Source: Ephemerocybe angulata (taxonomy: Eukaryota; Basidiomycota; Agaricomycetes; Agaricales; Psathyrellaceae). From it: a stretch of DNA of 64,000 bases. This document shows, one piece after another, positions 1-11,600 of this stretch; position 1 is the first letter of the stretch; every line of letters begins with the position of its first letter. The stretch lies in assembly GCA_013368325.1 (NCBI GenBank), contig JAACJK010000219.1:620001-684000 (forward strand), given 5' to 3'. The notes beneath the pieces are model-generated. The model was not told the DNA's origin. It searched no databases and was given only the letters and a program-made list of their open reading frames with translations. A program made the position numbers and the translations under genes.

Positions 1-1593
1 GTTTTGACCGAGGACGAGTCACTCCCCAAAGCCTCGAAGGTGTGATCAGCTATATTCAAATTCAAATTGACGCTAAAGATCCATTCAGTCGAAGATTCTC
101 AACCTCGGCCAATACAGATCCCAACGCGTCCGCGTCTTCGGTTGGGTCCATCGGCTGAGGCAGCAGAAGGACATCAGCTTCATCACCTTGCGAGATGGAA
201 CTGGTTACTTGCAAGCCATCCTTTCTGGTCGTGTGGCCCAAACCTACGATGCCCTTACTCTGACCCTTGAGTCCTCTGTCGAGCTTGTCGGAACCCTCCA
301 GGAAGTCCCCGAGGGAAAGAAGGCACCCGGAGGGCACGAGCTTATCGTCGACTACTGGAGCGTCGTCGGTGCTGCCCCGGGCGGCGACGATGCGTTTACC
401 AACAGGTTGAACGAGGTGCGATAAAACGATACGTATTACTCCCTCGTTCTCACAATATTCTCCGACAGAAATCCGACCCGTCGATCCAGGCTGACCTCCG
501 CCATCTGGTCCTGCGTGGGGAGAATGCTTCCAGCATCCTCCGGCTTCGCGCCAACATGTTGACCGCCTTCAGAAGTGCGTTGACTGGAAACAACCTCGTC
601 GAGGTGACACCACCCTGCCTCGTCCAAACCCAGGTCGAAGGAGGAGCGACCCTTTTCAAGCTCGACTATTACGGTCAGCCTGCCTTCCTGACTCAGAGCT
701 CCCAGCTTTACTTGGAGACATGTCTTCCCAGCTTGGGTGACGTCTTCTGTATCCAGGAGAGTTTCCGTGCGGAAAACAGTCATACCCGCCGCCATCTCAG
801 CGAGTATACCCATCTTGAAGCTGAGCTCGCTTTCCTCACCTTCGACGACCTCATGAACCACATCGAGGATGTCATCTGCAAGACCGTCGATACCCTCCTT
901 GCCGACCCCATCTCCGCCGGCCTCATCAAACAACTCAACCCCAACTTCCAACCTCCCTCCCGCCCCTTCATGCGCATGTCGTACGTTGACGCCATCACAT
1001 GGCTCAACGAGCACAAGATCCAGCACCCTGCTGAGGACGCGGAGGGCAGCGTGATCAAGGTCGACGAAAAGGGCAACCCCACGACCGATGGCTCTGGCAC
1101 AGTCCTCATGGTCGACCACAAGGTCGGCGACGATATCGCTGAAGCCGCCGAGAGGCTTATGACGGACGAGATCGGCACTCCCATCTTCCTCCATGGTTTC
1201 CCCGCCGAGTTGAAGGCGTTCTACATGAAGAAGATTCCTGGCTCTGGTCAGGATGGCGGACCCACATTCACCGAGAGTTGCGATCTGCTGATGCCCAACG
1301 TCGGAGAGATTGTTGGCGGGTCTATGAGGATTGCTGATGAGCAAGAGCTTCTTGCTGCATACCGCCGGGAAGGTATAGATCCTGAGCCTTACTACTGGTT
1401 CACTGACCAGAGGAAGTATGGTACTTGCGAGCATGGAGGGTACGGACTTGGTGTCGAGGTATGTCATTTTTATCTTCGTTGATGCCAGATTGTTAACAGG
1501 TTTGTCTAGCGATTCCTGGCCTGGTTGGCCAACAGGTACACAGTCAGGGAGTGCTCCTTGTACCCGAGGTGGCCCGGACGTGCTACACCTTAA
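1..1593 (+). CDS. DED81: Asparaginyl-tRNA synthetase, cytosolic (5' partial)
   Basis: Class II aminoacyl-tRNA synthetase that charges tRNA-Asn in the cytosol. The gene enters from the left edge, so the N-terminal part is missing; about 479 residues remain. Inferred exons are 1-39, 89-415, 469-1458 and 1510-1593, with introns of 49-53 nt. The OB-fold anticodon-binding start is seen in [16 protein letters not shown], followed by LRDGTGYLQ. The catalytic core shows motif 2 ([20 protein letters not shown]) and motif 3 ([16 protein letters not shown], joined across the last intron). The stop is TAA at 1591-1593. The arginine- and glutamate-rich motif 2 with SEYTHLEAE favours AsnRS over AspRS or LysRS. 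The downstream neighbour is convergent. The product name is very likely; the fungal symbol is by orthology. Confidence 0.93.
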
Positions 1594-1750
1594 GTGATGC
1601 CAAACATTCGATATCGTGCTTTCTCCCACCGTAAATGTCCTGCTTTTTGGTTTTGTTCAAGTTCCTTTTGTTCAGTACACATAGATGAAAGTCCAACAGC
1701 TATCTACCTCTGGTGCTCATATTCGATCGCGACAGAAGCTCATCCGCCCA

Positions 1751-3485
1751 TTATAGAACCCAACCAAGCTGAATGGCCATATCCGGGGCTGCCTTGAAGG
1801 GCACCTTCCGCCATCGACGCCGATCTCCGTCTAACGTTGGCACGAAAAAGCATGTCCCAGTCGAGATTTTGAATGCACCCTCTCGAGGAACGGGATAGTC
1901 CATGATGCCACCTTCGACACCCCATCTGCCCAAGGACGTATCGCCGCCAGATGTTACGAGATTTATGGCGAGGAACCGGAGGGCTTCAAACTTAAGAAGA
2001 GTGGATAAAACGCGCTTCTGTGGACACTATCAGTCTCTTTACGAGAGAGCAAGGGTGAGGTACGCACCAGTCTAACAGGTAAAGTAGATAGATTGTTACA
2101 CGAGAAGTCGATGCTTAGGGTCGACAACTTCGAGCACCTGAGAAGTGCAGCAGTCTTCGAGTCGGACGGCCTCCAATCCGACGGTGAAAGGTGGTACAAT
2201 GAAAGGCTCTGGAGGCTGTCCTGATGCAGCGGTACGATCTTCGTGTAAAAGTCCGCGTCCATCGACCCAAGCTCCGCTTGGTGTTGAGGCGGTATGGGTC
2301 CGATCAATTCTGCTCTGTCCTTCGGTTCTGTAAAGATAAGCTTCTCTAATCCAGAGTAGGACTGGAGATATTGGATGAGGAAGGGGTGTAGCGAGTCGAC
2401 TACGATGCTCTTTAGCTTGACGTTTTCGACATGGTATAAGGACGCCCAGATGGTGCGGTTGGAGGGGTAGTCTTCGTTTTGGACTTCAAGAGTCGTGAGC
2501 GTAGAAAGATAGGGCCGGGCCTTGAAGACGAAACCGCAGCCGTGTAGGCGCAGGGACTGGAGAGCGGGGCCCTGAAGGGGACCGGGCTCGTCACCCGTAG
2601 TCGCCTCGAGAGCATCGCCTTCTGTTGGGACGGAAGCCGGAGCTGAGGGAGGCTTTGGAAAGCGGAATCGGGGACCGTCTGGGGAGAACGGAAATTTGGT
2701 ATCGATTGCGACGTGCGTGAGGGTGGTATGTGTTTCCAAGAGCTCCGTGATTTCTTGGAGGAGGGTTTTTGTGAAGTTTTGCTCGAGTGTGTTCAGTATG
2801 GCGAGTCTTTTTAAGCGCGGCAGCTTGAGCAGGGTGAAGTCGTGGAATGGGACGCGGTTGAAGTGGAGGATAAGAGTGGTCATTTCTGGAAGAGTGGAGA
2901 GGGCGTCGAGGATCTGTGGGCAGGGGTCTGCGCCTTCGACACGCCATCTTTCACAGAAACCAGATTAGTAGGCGTAAGGCATCAATACAGAGACAGTGAG
3001 ACTGACTCAACACTTTTGACTGAGCGGAATGCAGAGAGGATGGGGACGACGAATGCATCGCTCATGCCGTCCATCTTGATTTGATTCCATCCTTTGGTGC
3101 TTTCAGCAGAACCAAACTGAAGGCGCAGCACTCGGGCGTTGCGGAATATTGTCATATCCTTTGCGATGGCCTCTTGGACCTGTGATGCAGTGAGGAACGA
3201 GAGCGCTCTTTTCTTACGCGCATCGAGTGTGATATCGCGGAAGAGATAGTGCTCAGGCGGCGTCCGTGTTTGCTGGCACACCAAGCGGAGGTTCCTCAAG
3301 TCGCGCTTAATCTCTGCCAAAGTCGAGGAATATGATTCTTGAACCTGTAGATGACCCCAGTTGGTGAGCGAAATCCAGGCGTACAGGCAAGTCCGGACGG
3401 GCGCTTAAGTTTAGCGAACAAGCTTTACCTTCGCACAGATCTCTTCGATGAGCTCAGGAGCGAGAGAGGTTAGGGTGGTCCTCAT
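1751..3485 (-). CDS. F-box-like / leucine-rich-repeat-like protein
   Basis: Four inferred exons on the minus strand: 3429-3485, 2995-3344, 2068-2947 and 1751-2017, giving about 517 residues with all phases closing. The start is the ATG at 3485. The N terminus (LTSLAPELIEEICAK, then LRNLRLVCQQTR and YLFRDITL) has the layout of a degenerate F-box, as in many Agaricomycete SCF substrate receptors. The rest is an irregular leucine-rich region (LKLPRLKRLAILNTLEQ, LQSLRLHGCGF, LKSIVVDSLHPFLIQYL, LSTLSIDF). The donor of the second intron (GTCTCT) is weak, so that junction is the least certain. It is tail-to-tail with the AsnRS gene, about 157 bp apart. Target unknown; the family call is inferred from architecture. 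Confidence 0.72.
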
Positions 3486-3807
3486 GTCTGTCCTGATCGA
3501 CGATGGCGCTGGGCGGGTGTGCTGGGACAATGAGATCGAGGTTCAAGAGATGTGATACCGAATCCGGAACCTTCCAAGTCGCGCTTCCCACTGCTGTAAT
3601 ATGACTGTGATACAGAAGAAGATCCGGATGTGCACAAACCTTCTGGGACCCACTTGCGCCCAGCCTGCACTTGGTGGGCTACTGGATTGGATGGAGAAGG
3701 GTCAAAAACGTTCTTGGTGCGGCTAGCCCGAACGTTTGCGCGGTCACGAGGAAGAGAAGTGCGTTAGAGCAGCCAACATGGAGCTCTCCGTGAGTTGGGG
3801 ATTCAGT
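3486..3807. other. Intergenic, no gene seen
   Basis: A 322-bp spacer between the start of the F-box-like gene and the tRNA. It presumably holds the F-box promoter and the upstream flank of the tRNA gene. I see no convincing reading frame or repeat. Confidence 0.6.
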
Positions 3808-3881
3808 GGCCGACTAGCTCAGTTGGTTAGAGCGTCGTGCTAATAACGCGAAGGTCTTGGGTTCGATCCCCACGTTGGCCA
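3808..3881 (+). tRNA. tRNA-Ile (anticodon AAU)
   Basis: A 74-nt cloverleaf without an intron. The acceptor stem GGCCGAC pairs with GTTGGCC (one G-U pair) followed by discriminator A. The D arm is GCTC..GAGC, the anticodon stem is TCGTG/CGCGA with loop CTAATAA (anticodon AAT, read as IAU after deamination), and the T loop is TTCGATC. B-box GGTTCGATCCC is present. The outer T-stem pair is a mismatch (T-C). An identical copy lies in opposite orientation at 5418-5491. Confidence 0.95.
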
Positions 3882-4174
3882 TATCTATATTTTTCACCTT
3901 TTCGCTTTTGCTCGTAAGACTGGTCACGGGTCACCCAGGATCCAGGATTCAGCCTTGTCATTTTTGCCAGAATCCTGATGGAGAGTACTGGGGCTCCTCG
4001 CAGCCCACAGTCCGAAGGTTTAGATTAACAGCGCTGATGCACGGACAAAATGTCTCCTTCACGTTCTCCGAGAACCATTTGCGCTGTCGACGACCATTAA
4101 CCTCAGTTTGACTCAGCGTTGAGACAGATGTAAATTCGAGGAATATCAAAACAGGGTGTACAGACCATCAGTCG

Positions 4175-5268
4175 CTACGACAGATCCATTGGTCCTTCTC
4201 CTTCTCTAGGGAAACACAGCTCCCGCTCTTCAGTGACAACCTCAACATCATCCTCATTCCAGTCACTCGTTGTCTCCCACTCGTTCTCGAATTCAATATC
4301 CACCGCCGCTTCTTCATCGCCATACCCTCCTTGCGGCCCGTCTGAGAGCGGAAGGAAAGAAGCAAGGGGAACAGAGTTCGGGTTGAAGGACGGCGCGGAG
4401 TAAGATATGGGCTGAACCCATCTGCGTTCGCGCAGTCGTTTGTGCCGTTCCCGATCTTCCTCTATTCGCCTGAGAACTTCGTTTCGGGATAATGGGGGAG
4501 GAGAGGGAGGTGCTGCTACGTTGGGGCGTTTGGAGGAGCCGTGTGTATGTTGGGTTTGGCCTGGAAGATCAAAGGATTCTGTTGGAGAGGTACTCGCGGA
4601 CGTCGTCGGAAGTTCCAAAGTTGTTCTGCTGTTGAGGGACGACACGACTTCGTCTACTTTCTGAGGGTCCAGTATTCGTTTGCTTCTCCACCGCTCTAGG
4701 ATCTATACATGTCCATTGGTTAGTTGCAGGAGATGGTCGGCACTGAATAGCCAACTTGCCTGCTTGGTACTGACAAGGTTCGGCAGGCCCTGCCTCCCTT
4801 GCGGTACGACGAGATCGACAATCTTGGTGAGGTCCCGCGCGACGAAGTCGACGTACAAGTTCGCATTTCGCTTCTCAGAGCTTCCTGAGCGATGCGCCTT
4901 CTGTTGAGACTTCACAACAAGACATGTTTCGCACAACGAATCCAGGAAGTAAAGGACGTTTATGCGGGCGTTAATGGAGCCCTACTGAGAGTTAGTACTG
5001 GGAAACGCAAAAGGAGTCGAAACGTAGCACCTTTTCGAAACCTTCGATGATGCACTCCCATATATCCTCGCCGCAGCTAGGGAAGTATTTGACAGCAAAA
5101 CCAACAACTTTTTGAATGGATTGCTGCGACCTGCATGTTCACATTAGTCGCCTAGTTCGACCTGGGTGATTCGTCTGAAAATGAGGATGGCAGCTGAGGA
5201 GAGAAAGCTTACGCAGTGAGACGTTTCAGAAGGGCAAGGAACTGCATTCTGACCTCAAAGGGGTCCAT
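4175..5268 (-). CDS. CTK3: CTD kinase I gamma subunit (Ctk3-like, CID domain)
   Basis: Probable regulatory subunit of the CTDK-I kinase, which phosphorylates Ser2 of the RNA polymerase II C-terminal domain in the nucleus. Inferred exons are 5213-5268, 5031-5130, 4760-4981 and 4175-4702, giving about 301 residues. The N-terminal half carries the CID-like Ctk3 fold: MDPFEVRMQFLALLKRL, SQQSIQKVVGFAVKYF, CGEDIWECIIEG, INARINVLYFLDSLCE. It is followed by VDFVARDLTKIVDLVVP and ILERWRSKRILDP. The C-terminal half is low-complexity, Ser/Pro rich and then acidic, with a charged helix (RRIEEDRERHKRLRERR). The third intron appears to use a GC donor (CAG|GCAAGT at 4758-4759). The gene lies between two inverted tRNA-Ile copies and is divergent from GCN1. 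Confidence 0.82.
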
Positions 5269-5417
5269 GGTTGACGCAAATGAAGGAAACTGAACGCGTG
5301 CGTGAGCCGTTCTGATTGAAAGTGATTCGAGCAACTCAGGAAGGCGCCTAGCAGACGCCAATGTCCTCGGCTCCAAACAAAGACAAAATTATTGCAAAAC
5401 CAGAGCAAAACTGTACA

Positions 5418-5491
5418 TGGCCAACGTGGGGATCGAACCCAAGACCTTCGCGTTATTAGCACGACGCTCTAACCAACTGAGCTAGTCGGCC
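5418..5491 (-). tRNA. tRNA-Ile (anticodon AAU), second copy
   Basis: A 74-nt cloverleaf on the minus strand, base-for-base identical to the copy at 3808-3881, with the same anticodon loop CTAATAA, T loop TTCGATC and discriminator A. It sits between the CTK3-like start (5268) and the GCN1 start (5678). Confidence 0.95.
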
Positions 5492-5677
5492 GATGGTGAT
5501 CTAAGCGGAGGCAATACTCAGTCCCGGCGCTGGCTCAGTTAGCGCTTCGGGACCGCGATCAATATTGAGCTCACCAACTTTTTCTATCTTCACTCCTTCC
5601 CCCATTATCTTCCTTCAAAAGTGCCGTCGAAAGCAACTTTAGCAAAGCTCAAGGCCAAAGAGCCGGCAACGGCGACG

Positions 5678-8600
5678 ATGAGCAAATCAGAAATCCAATC
5701 GTGGCTGAATGGTACCTCCAGCGTGCATTCACCGAGCCCGGGGGAGTCCAGCGATGAAGTTGTCTGGCAGAGAGATCGCGTGCTGAACGATTGGGAGAAG
5801 TCGATGGAATATGCTCAAGAAAGGCTCCTACGAGGGCAGAACAAGCTTCGAATCCAGTTTCTTCGCGAAGAGCTGCTGTCTCTGGCAAAACACGCGGGTG
5901 AGTGCAGTTTGACGCTGATATCGTATGCGTTTCTGATAGATTTCCTTCAATTTGGTAGATCTTTCGTTGAGGCAAATAATGGATGTATTCCGTTTGCTCA
6001 CACTGACTTATCCGCGTTATAATGACAACGAGTCTCGCGATGCTGTTGAAGAAGTGGGGATGGCTCTCGTGGAACGTGACGAAACCAGCGAGTCGAAGTT
6101 CGGTGTTGCAGAACAGATACTAGGATGGCTATCGAACGAAGTAGGGCAGCTGGTAAAGCGTGGAACAGCCAAGTGAGTCTTCCTCTCTCAAGGAATGGCC
6201 CAAGGGACTTACGATGAGTCAGTTCCTATGCGCCGTCCAATTTATTCGTGCTATTGAGCTGGTCATGCGGACTGTATACGACGTGCACAAAACACAATCC
6301 AGATTTCGCGTCGGCCAACTCGTTCCGCGCACTCGTTGGATCAATGGCGTTCCTCCTGGATCTGGTGACCGAATCGACGATTGCGAAGCCCTCCCTCAAG
6401 AACGGAAGTTTGGTGCGGGTCCGTCGAGCTCTGCGTTCGTCCCCTGCCCACATCCCCACCGTGATCTCCACTCTCCTTGCCCTATCGAAATCAACTTCAT
6501 CACCTCTACGATTGGTGGTCCTCATCGGCGTTAGCGTGAGCGTGCTTATTCGCCTGAAAACCACGACAGAACCTCCAGCCTCTCGTTTGCCAGGCGACTT
6601 GAAGGATGGAATCGTCTCACTCTATACGAGCAACATACTCATGTCAAAAGCGGCACCTTCACCGCACATTGCCCACGCACTGGACGACTTTATATCGACT
6701 TTCATATCCCCTGATGACTTCACGAAATCTATCCTCCCCACCCTAGAGCGCGCCCTTATCCGTTCCCCCGAAATCTGTCTCCCAACGGCGACCAAGTTTT
6801 TCTCAGCCTACTCACATCCACTCGACGAAGCGTCATTCAAGAAGGTCATCACCCAGGCCATCAATAGCAGCAAATCCTCCAACGCTGCTGTTCGTTCCGA
6901 CTCAATCAACTTTTTCAAAGCTGCTCTGGAATCGAACAAGTCTGCCGCGGAGATCGCTCTCGGTGAACTACTCGCCCTCCCCAAGACCGGAAAGACCGCA
7001 GGCCCCGACCATCGTATTGCCCTCTACACAATGCTTGCTTTCATACCTCCCCATGAATCGATCTCGGCGTCCCTCCTGCAAACCGTCACTCCCCTCTTCC
7101 CCAAAGAAACCAATGAGACCGCAACGAGCATGCTCGCATCGGCTCTTCCACCTCATATCATCTTTCTGTTGCACCAAGGAGGGATCGCTCCGGAGGTTGC
7201 CGCACTCGTTTCTAAAGAATTAGCGAGCTCCAAACCAGCAGTCCGTAGAGCTTTTGCGGCCCTTATTGGGTCTGTGTTCTACCAGCACGAGGACGTCCTT
7301 GAGACGCCCGCGGGCGCCGAGTTTGCGAAATCAATCGTGCCTGCACTTGAGAACTCCTTGAAGGGCGTTGCAGCCAACCCCTTAAACGCGCCTGGAGGTC
7401 CGATAGAGGGATATATCGCCATTTCGACACTCTTGGGGCCGTTGTCGCGTTCTGGCAAGTTTGGTGAGTCAAGAAGTCCTGGTTTGCAAATGATGGCTGA
7501 CTATTTTCTTAGGCGACGCTATCCAGAAGAACCCCGTCATCAGCTCGCTCGTCACCAGTACCACCAAGCAACCATTCCTTCTCTGGGATAAAGTGTACCA
7601 GAAAGTTGTTGACCCAACGGAAGAGCTATGGCTCTTGCGAGCTGCCGAAGCTGCGCTCCAGCATTTCGAGTCACAGCTTCTCAAGAACGAACTTCTGAGG
7701 TCCCAGTTTGGTCTCATCTTTGTGCACCTCTCTGTCGACGGACATACTCCCGAAATAAGGAAGCTCGCCAACGAAACGCTCGTCCGACTCAATACGACTT
7801 CACCCAAGTTGACCAACTCCGTAGTTCGCGGCGCTTTGACAGCCTTCCTGTCGAAGGGCGTCTCTGCTCCCAAGACTCTAGAGAACCCTGAAGGAACTGT
7901 CAACTGGACGAAGCACTCCCGCTTGTCCAGCCTTCTTAGCAGTTGCGCGACCTTCGATGAATCTGTTTCAACTGAAGAAAGGGAAGGTTTTATTGTCGCT
8001 TTGCTCATTCTAGCGCACCATCCCCTGATCTGTATGTTTCCTCCCAATTGTATATTCCATCGCTCATCGTGCTTGTAGGTGGTTCTGCCCGCCAGACGTG
8101 GATCGACTTATGCCAAAAGGCTAGCCTCGATCCCTTCGATGTGACGACGAAACATTTGGGCAGGTTGACGGAGCTCATCATATCTGCAACCCAAGCCGAA
8201 CCTCAAGTGGGTCCTACCGGATGCAAGGATCATGTGCCTGCTCACTCATATACTTTCGTATCAGTCCCGGTTCGACGAAGCAGCGTACGCTGCGACAACA
8301 ACCTTGAGCTTTATCGCACCAGCTTCCGTTATCCCTGAAGTGGTAAAGCAGATCAAATCTGACCTCGATGCTTCTGTCGTCAACGCATTCACTGATCTCG
8401 ATATCGGTGTGTGGATGACACCAGCTGGAACTACTTTTGTCGACGGTGCGTCTTTCCCTCGTTCAACTCACTGGCTGCCCTCTTAATCTCTCTCAGTCCT
8501 TTCTTCAACGAAGGACGAACAACGCCCGACAAAGGGTAAGGAAGCAAGCATTGCCAAATGGGAAGAAGAGATCCGCAAATCCATCGCCGCCAAGAAATCG

Positions 8601-11600
8601 ACTTCGGCAAGCTTGACAAAACAACAACAAGCCGCTGTGAACGCACAGCTGGCGACGGAGACGAAGATTCGGGAGCACGTCGCTCAAGTGAAGCGTAACC
8701 TGGAGCGAGGGTTGCATCTCGTTCAAAGTGTCGTTGCTGCCGGGACCGATGAGCTTCGATTGCACGTGTCTGAGCTGATCCAGCTCCTGCTCGATGGTCC
8801 GCTTCGCAAGGGATCCTTCCTGGCTGGTGAACTGGCCTTTGAGACGTATTTGGTGCGTATACACCTCTTTTGTCGACACTAGAGGCTTAAATTTCTCAAT
8901 CAGGACATCTCGAAAGTGGCGTCTGAGCGCCTGGATTCATATAGGAAATGGTTGGGCATCACGGTGCTCAGGTGTTATGACGTACCAGCTGTTCCCCAAG
9001 ATCTCCAAGGCGAAGAACTCAACGGTGTGTATCACATATTTGGTTCTTACCTGCAACTGCTGACCCCCCTGCGCACAGGCTTGGTGCTTCGCGTTCTTTA
9101 CAGACTGAGGTTCCTTTCGGAAAACGCCACGTTCGACGCTGCTACTTTCTCGTATGCCTTCCCCCTGCTTCGCAAGGTTTTGTCATCCGGGGGCATCGAA
9201 CCGTCAGATGAGGACGAGGCTCTGGAGCAAGTGTCCCTTGCACTGAGTGTCATCCAATTCCACGCAGGAGAATGTCAGTGTGTTTACCCTACCGAAGTAT
9301 TATTTCGTACTCATCATGGCCCTCTGTAGTCCACGACCCGGCGCTCCCTCGCCTCGAGACCCTCGAAGAACTGATCCAAGTTGTGCGAACCCAGTTGCGA
9401 CTGAGCAAAGAGGCCTCCTCTGCCCTCGTCGACGTCGGCGAAGCAATGCAAGTCAGCGCCACCCGGAAAGAGCTAGATGTGTTGCTGCGTGCTACTCTCT
9501 CACAGGAATCCTACGCTCGTAACTCTGTCCTTCAGACTCTCCAGGTTCGTGGATTATAGCCTCTTGATGGGTTTGACTAAGCCGTTTCGAATTAGCCATT
9601 TGATTTGACGGACCTCGACTGGTCTCCTGAACTTTGGATTGCATTCCACGACGAAGACGAACAGAATGCTCGCCTTGCACAACGTCTGTGGGAGGATAAT
9701 GGTCTCGACGTTCCTGAAGGCTTCCTTCAAGCTCTTCAACCATACCTCGGTAAGTGTAGGAGCTCAAACCATTGTGGCGCGGATTTTGACCTTCTTTGCA
9801 GAGCACGAGAACGCCTACGTTCGAAGCAGCACAGCAGTCGCTATCGCAGAAGCTGTGGAACAACTTCCAAGTACTGCATCCCAGGCGATTGAGAGCTTGC
9901 AGGCATTCTACCGTGAGAAAGCTAAGATTCTTGCACCCGAGTTTGATCAATATGTGAGTTGTCAATGCAGTCCTTAGAGAGGTTTTTTGACTGTTCTGCA
10001 GGGAATGATCATCGCCTCCAGCTTGGATAGGTCGGACCCCTGGCCTGCTCGCCTCGCTATTGCGTCTACTTTCGAGAAACTCGCACCTCTCTTCCCCGAG
10101 GGCGAACTCGAGCCATTCTTCTCTTTCCTCATTCAGGAAGAAGCTCTCGGAGACCGGGTTGCTGAGGTCCGCCGTGGTATGCTGAATGCTGGAATCGCAG
10201 TCATCGACTTGCACGGTCCCAAGCGGCTCGCTGCTCTGATCTCTGTGTTCGAAAACCATCTCGCTCGCCCCTCGTCGAGCGAAACCGGCGATCAGATCAA
10301 AGAAGCGCTCATCATCTTGTTTGGTCGTGTTGCTCGCCATTTAGACGCCTCAGACGCTCGCATCACCAAGATCGTGGATCGCTTGATTGAGGCCTTGAAG
10401 ACACCCTCCGAACAAGTCCAGCTTGCTGTCTCCGACTGCATATCTCCCCTCGTTCAGCTCATCAAGTCACGGCTAGCATCGCTTGTGGATCAGCTCTTCG
10501 AAGACCTGTTCAACGGCGAGAAGTACGCCATCCGCCGAGGAGCCGCATACGGTCTTGCTGGCGTTATCAAAGGGACGGGTATCTCTGGCATGAAAGAGTT
10601 CAACGTCATTCAGCGCCTGCAAGCTGCGGAAGAGGACAAGAAGAACTTCAAGTGCAGACAAGGCGCCATGTTCGCCTTCGAAACCATGTCGAACACCCTG
10701 GGACGCCTTTTCGAGCCCTACGTTACTTCTATCCTCCCTCATCTCCTAGGTTGCTTCGGTGACGCTAACACGGATGTTCGAGACGCCACTCAAGATGCTG
10801 CTCGTGTGATTATGGGTAACCTGTCTGGTTATGGCGTCAAGCTCATTCTCCCGACCCTACTCGAAGGCTTGGATGATAGGCAGTGGAGGAGTAAAAAGGG
10901 ATCTATCGAACTGTTGGGTATGATGGCGTATTGCTCGCCTCGTCAACTTTCCTTGTCATTACCCATCGTCATTCCCAGACTGACGGAAGTCTTGACCGAC
11001 TCCCATGCCCAAGTCAGGGCGGCCGCGAACAAGAGTTTGAAGCAGTTCGGAGAAGTTATCAACAACCCCGAAATCCAAGCTTTGGTGCCTGTGTTACTCA
11101 AAGCGCTTGTGGATCCTGCGAAGACTCCGAACGCACTTTCATCCCTCCTCAAGACATCCTTCATGCATTACATCGACCATTCTTCTCTGGCTTTGGTTAG
11201 TAACTTATTGCGATGACAGCCACCTATACTCATCCACTGATCTCTGTGCAGGTCATCCCCATCATCGAGCGAGGATTGAAGGAACGTGGGGCCGACACCA
11301 AGAAGAAGGCTGCTCAGATCGTTGGAAACCTTGCTTCCTTGACGGACACGAAGGACTTCGTTCCATACCTCGACGAACTCCTTCCTATGCTCCACGTAGT
11401 GCTGGTGGACCCCGTGCCCGAGGCCCGTGCAACTGCAGCCAAGTCGCTTGGAACGCTTGTTGAACGTCTGGGAGAGATTCACTTCCCCGATCTCGTGCCT
11501 GGCCTCCTCAGAACCCTCAAGACCGATACATCAGGCGTTGACCGACAAGGTGCTGCCCAGGGTCTCAGTGAAGTGCTCTCCGGCCTTGGAATGGAGCGAC

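Noticed and set aside
436..1629. 397-codon minus-strand open frame across the AsnRS gene
   Set aside because: It is antisense to conserved AsnRS motifs and lacks any domain; the plus-strand gene explains the openness.
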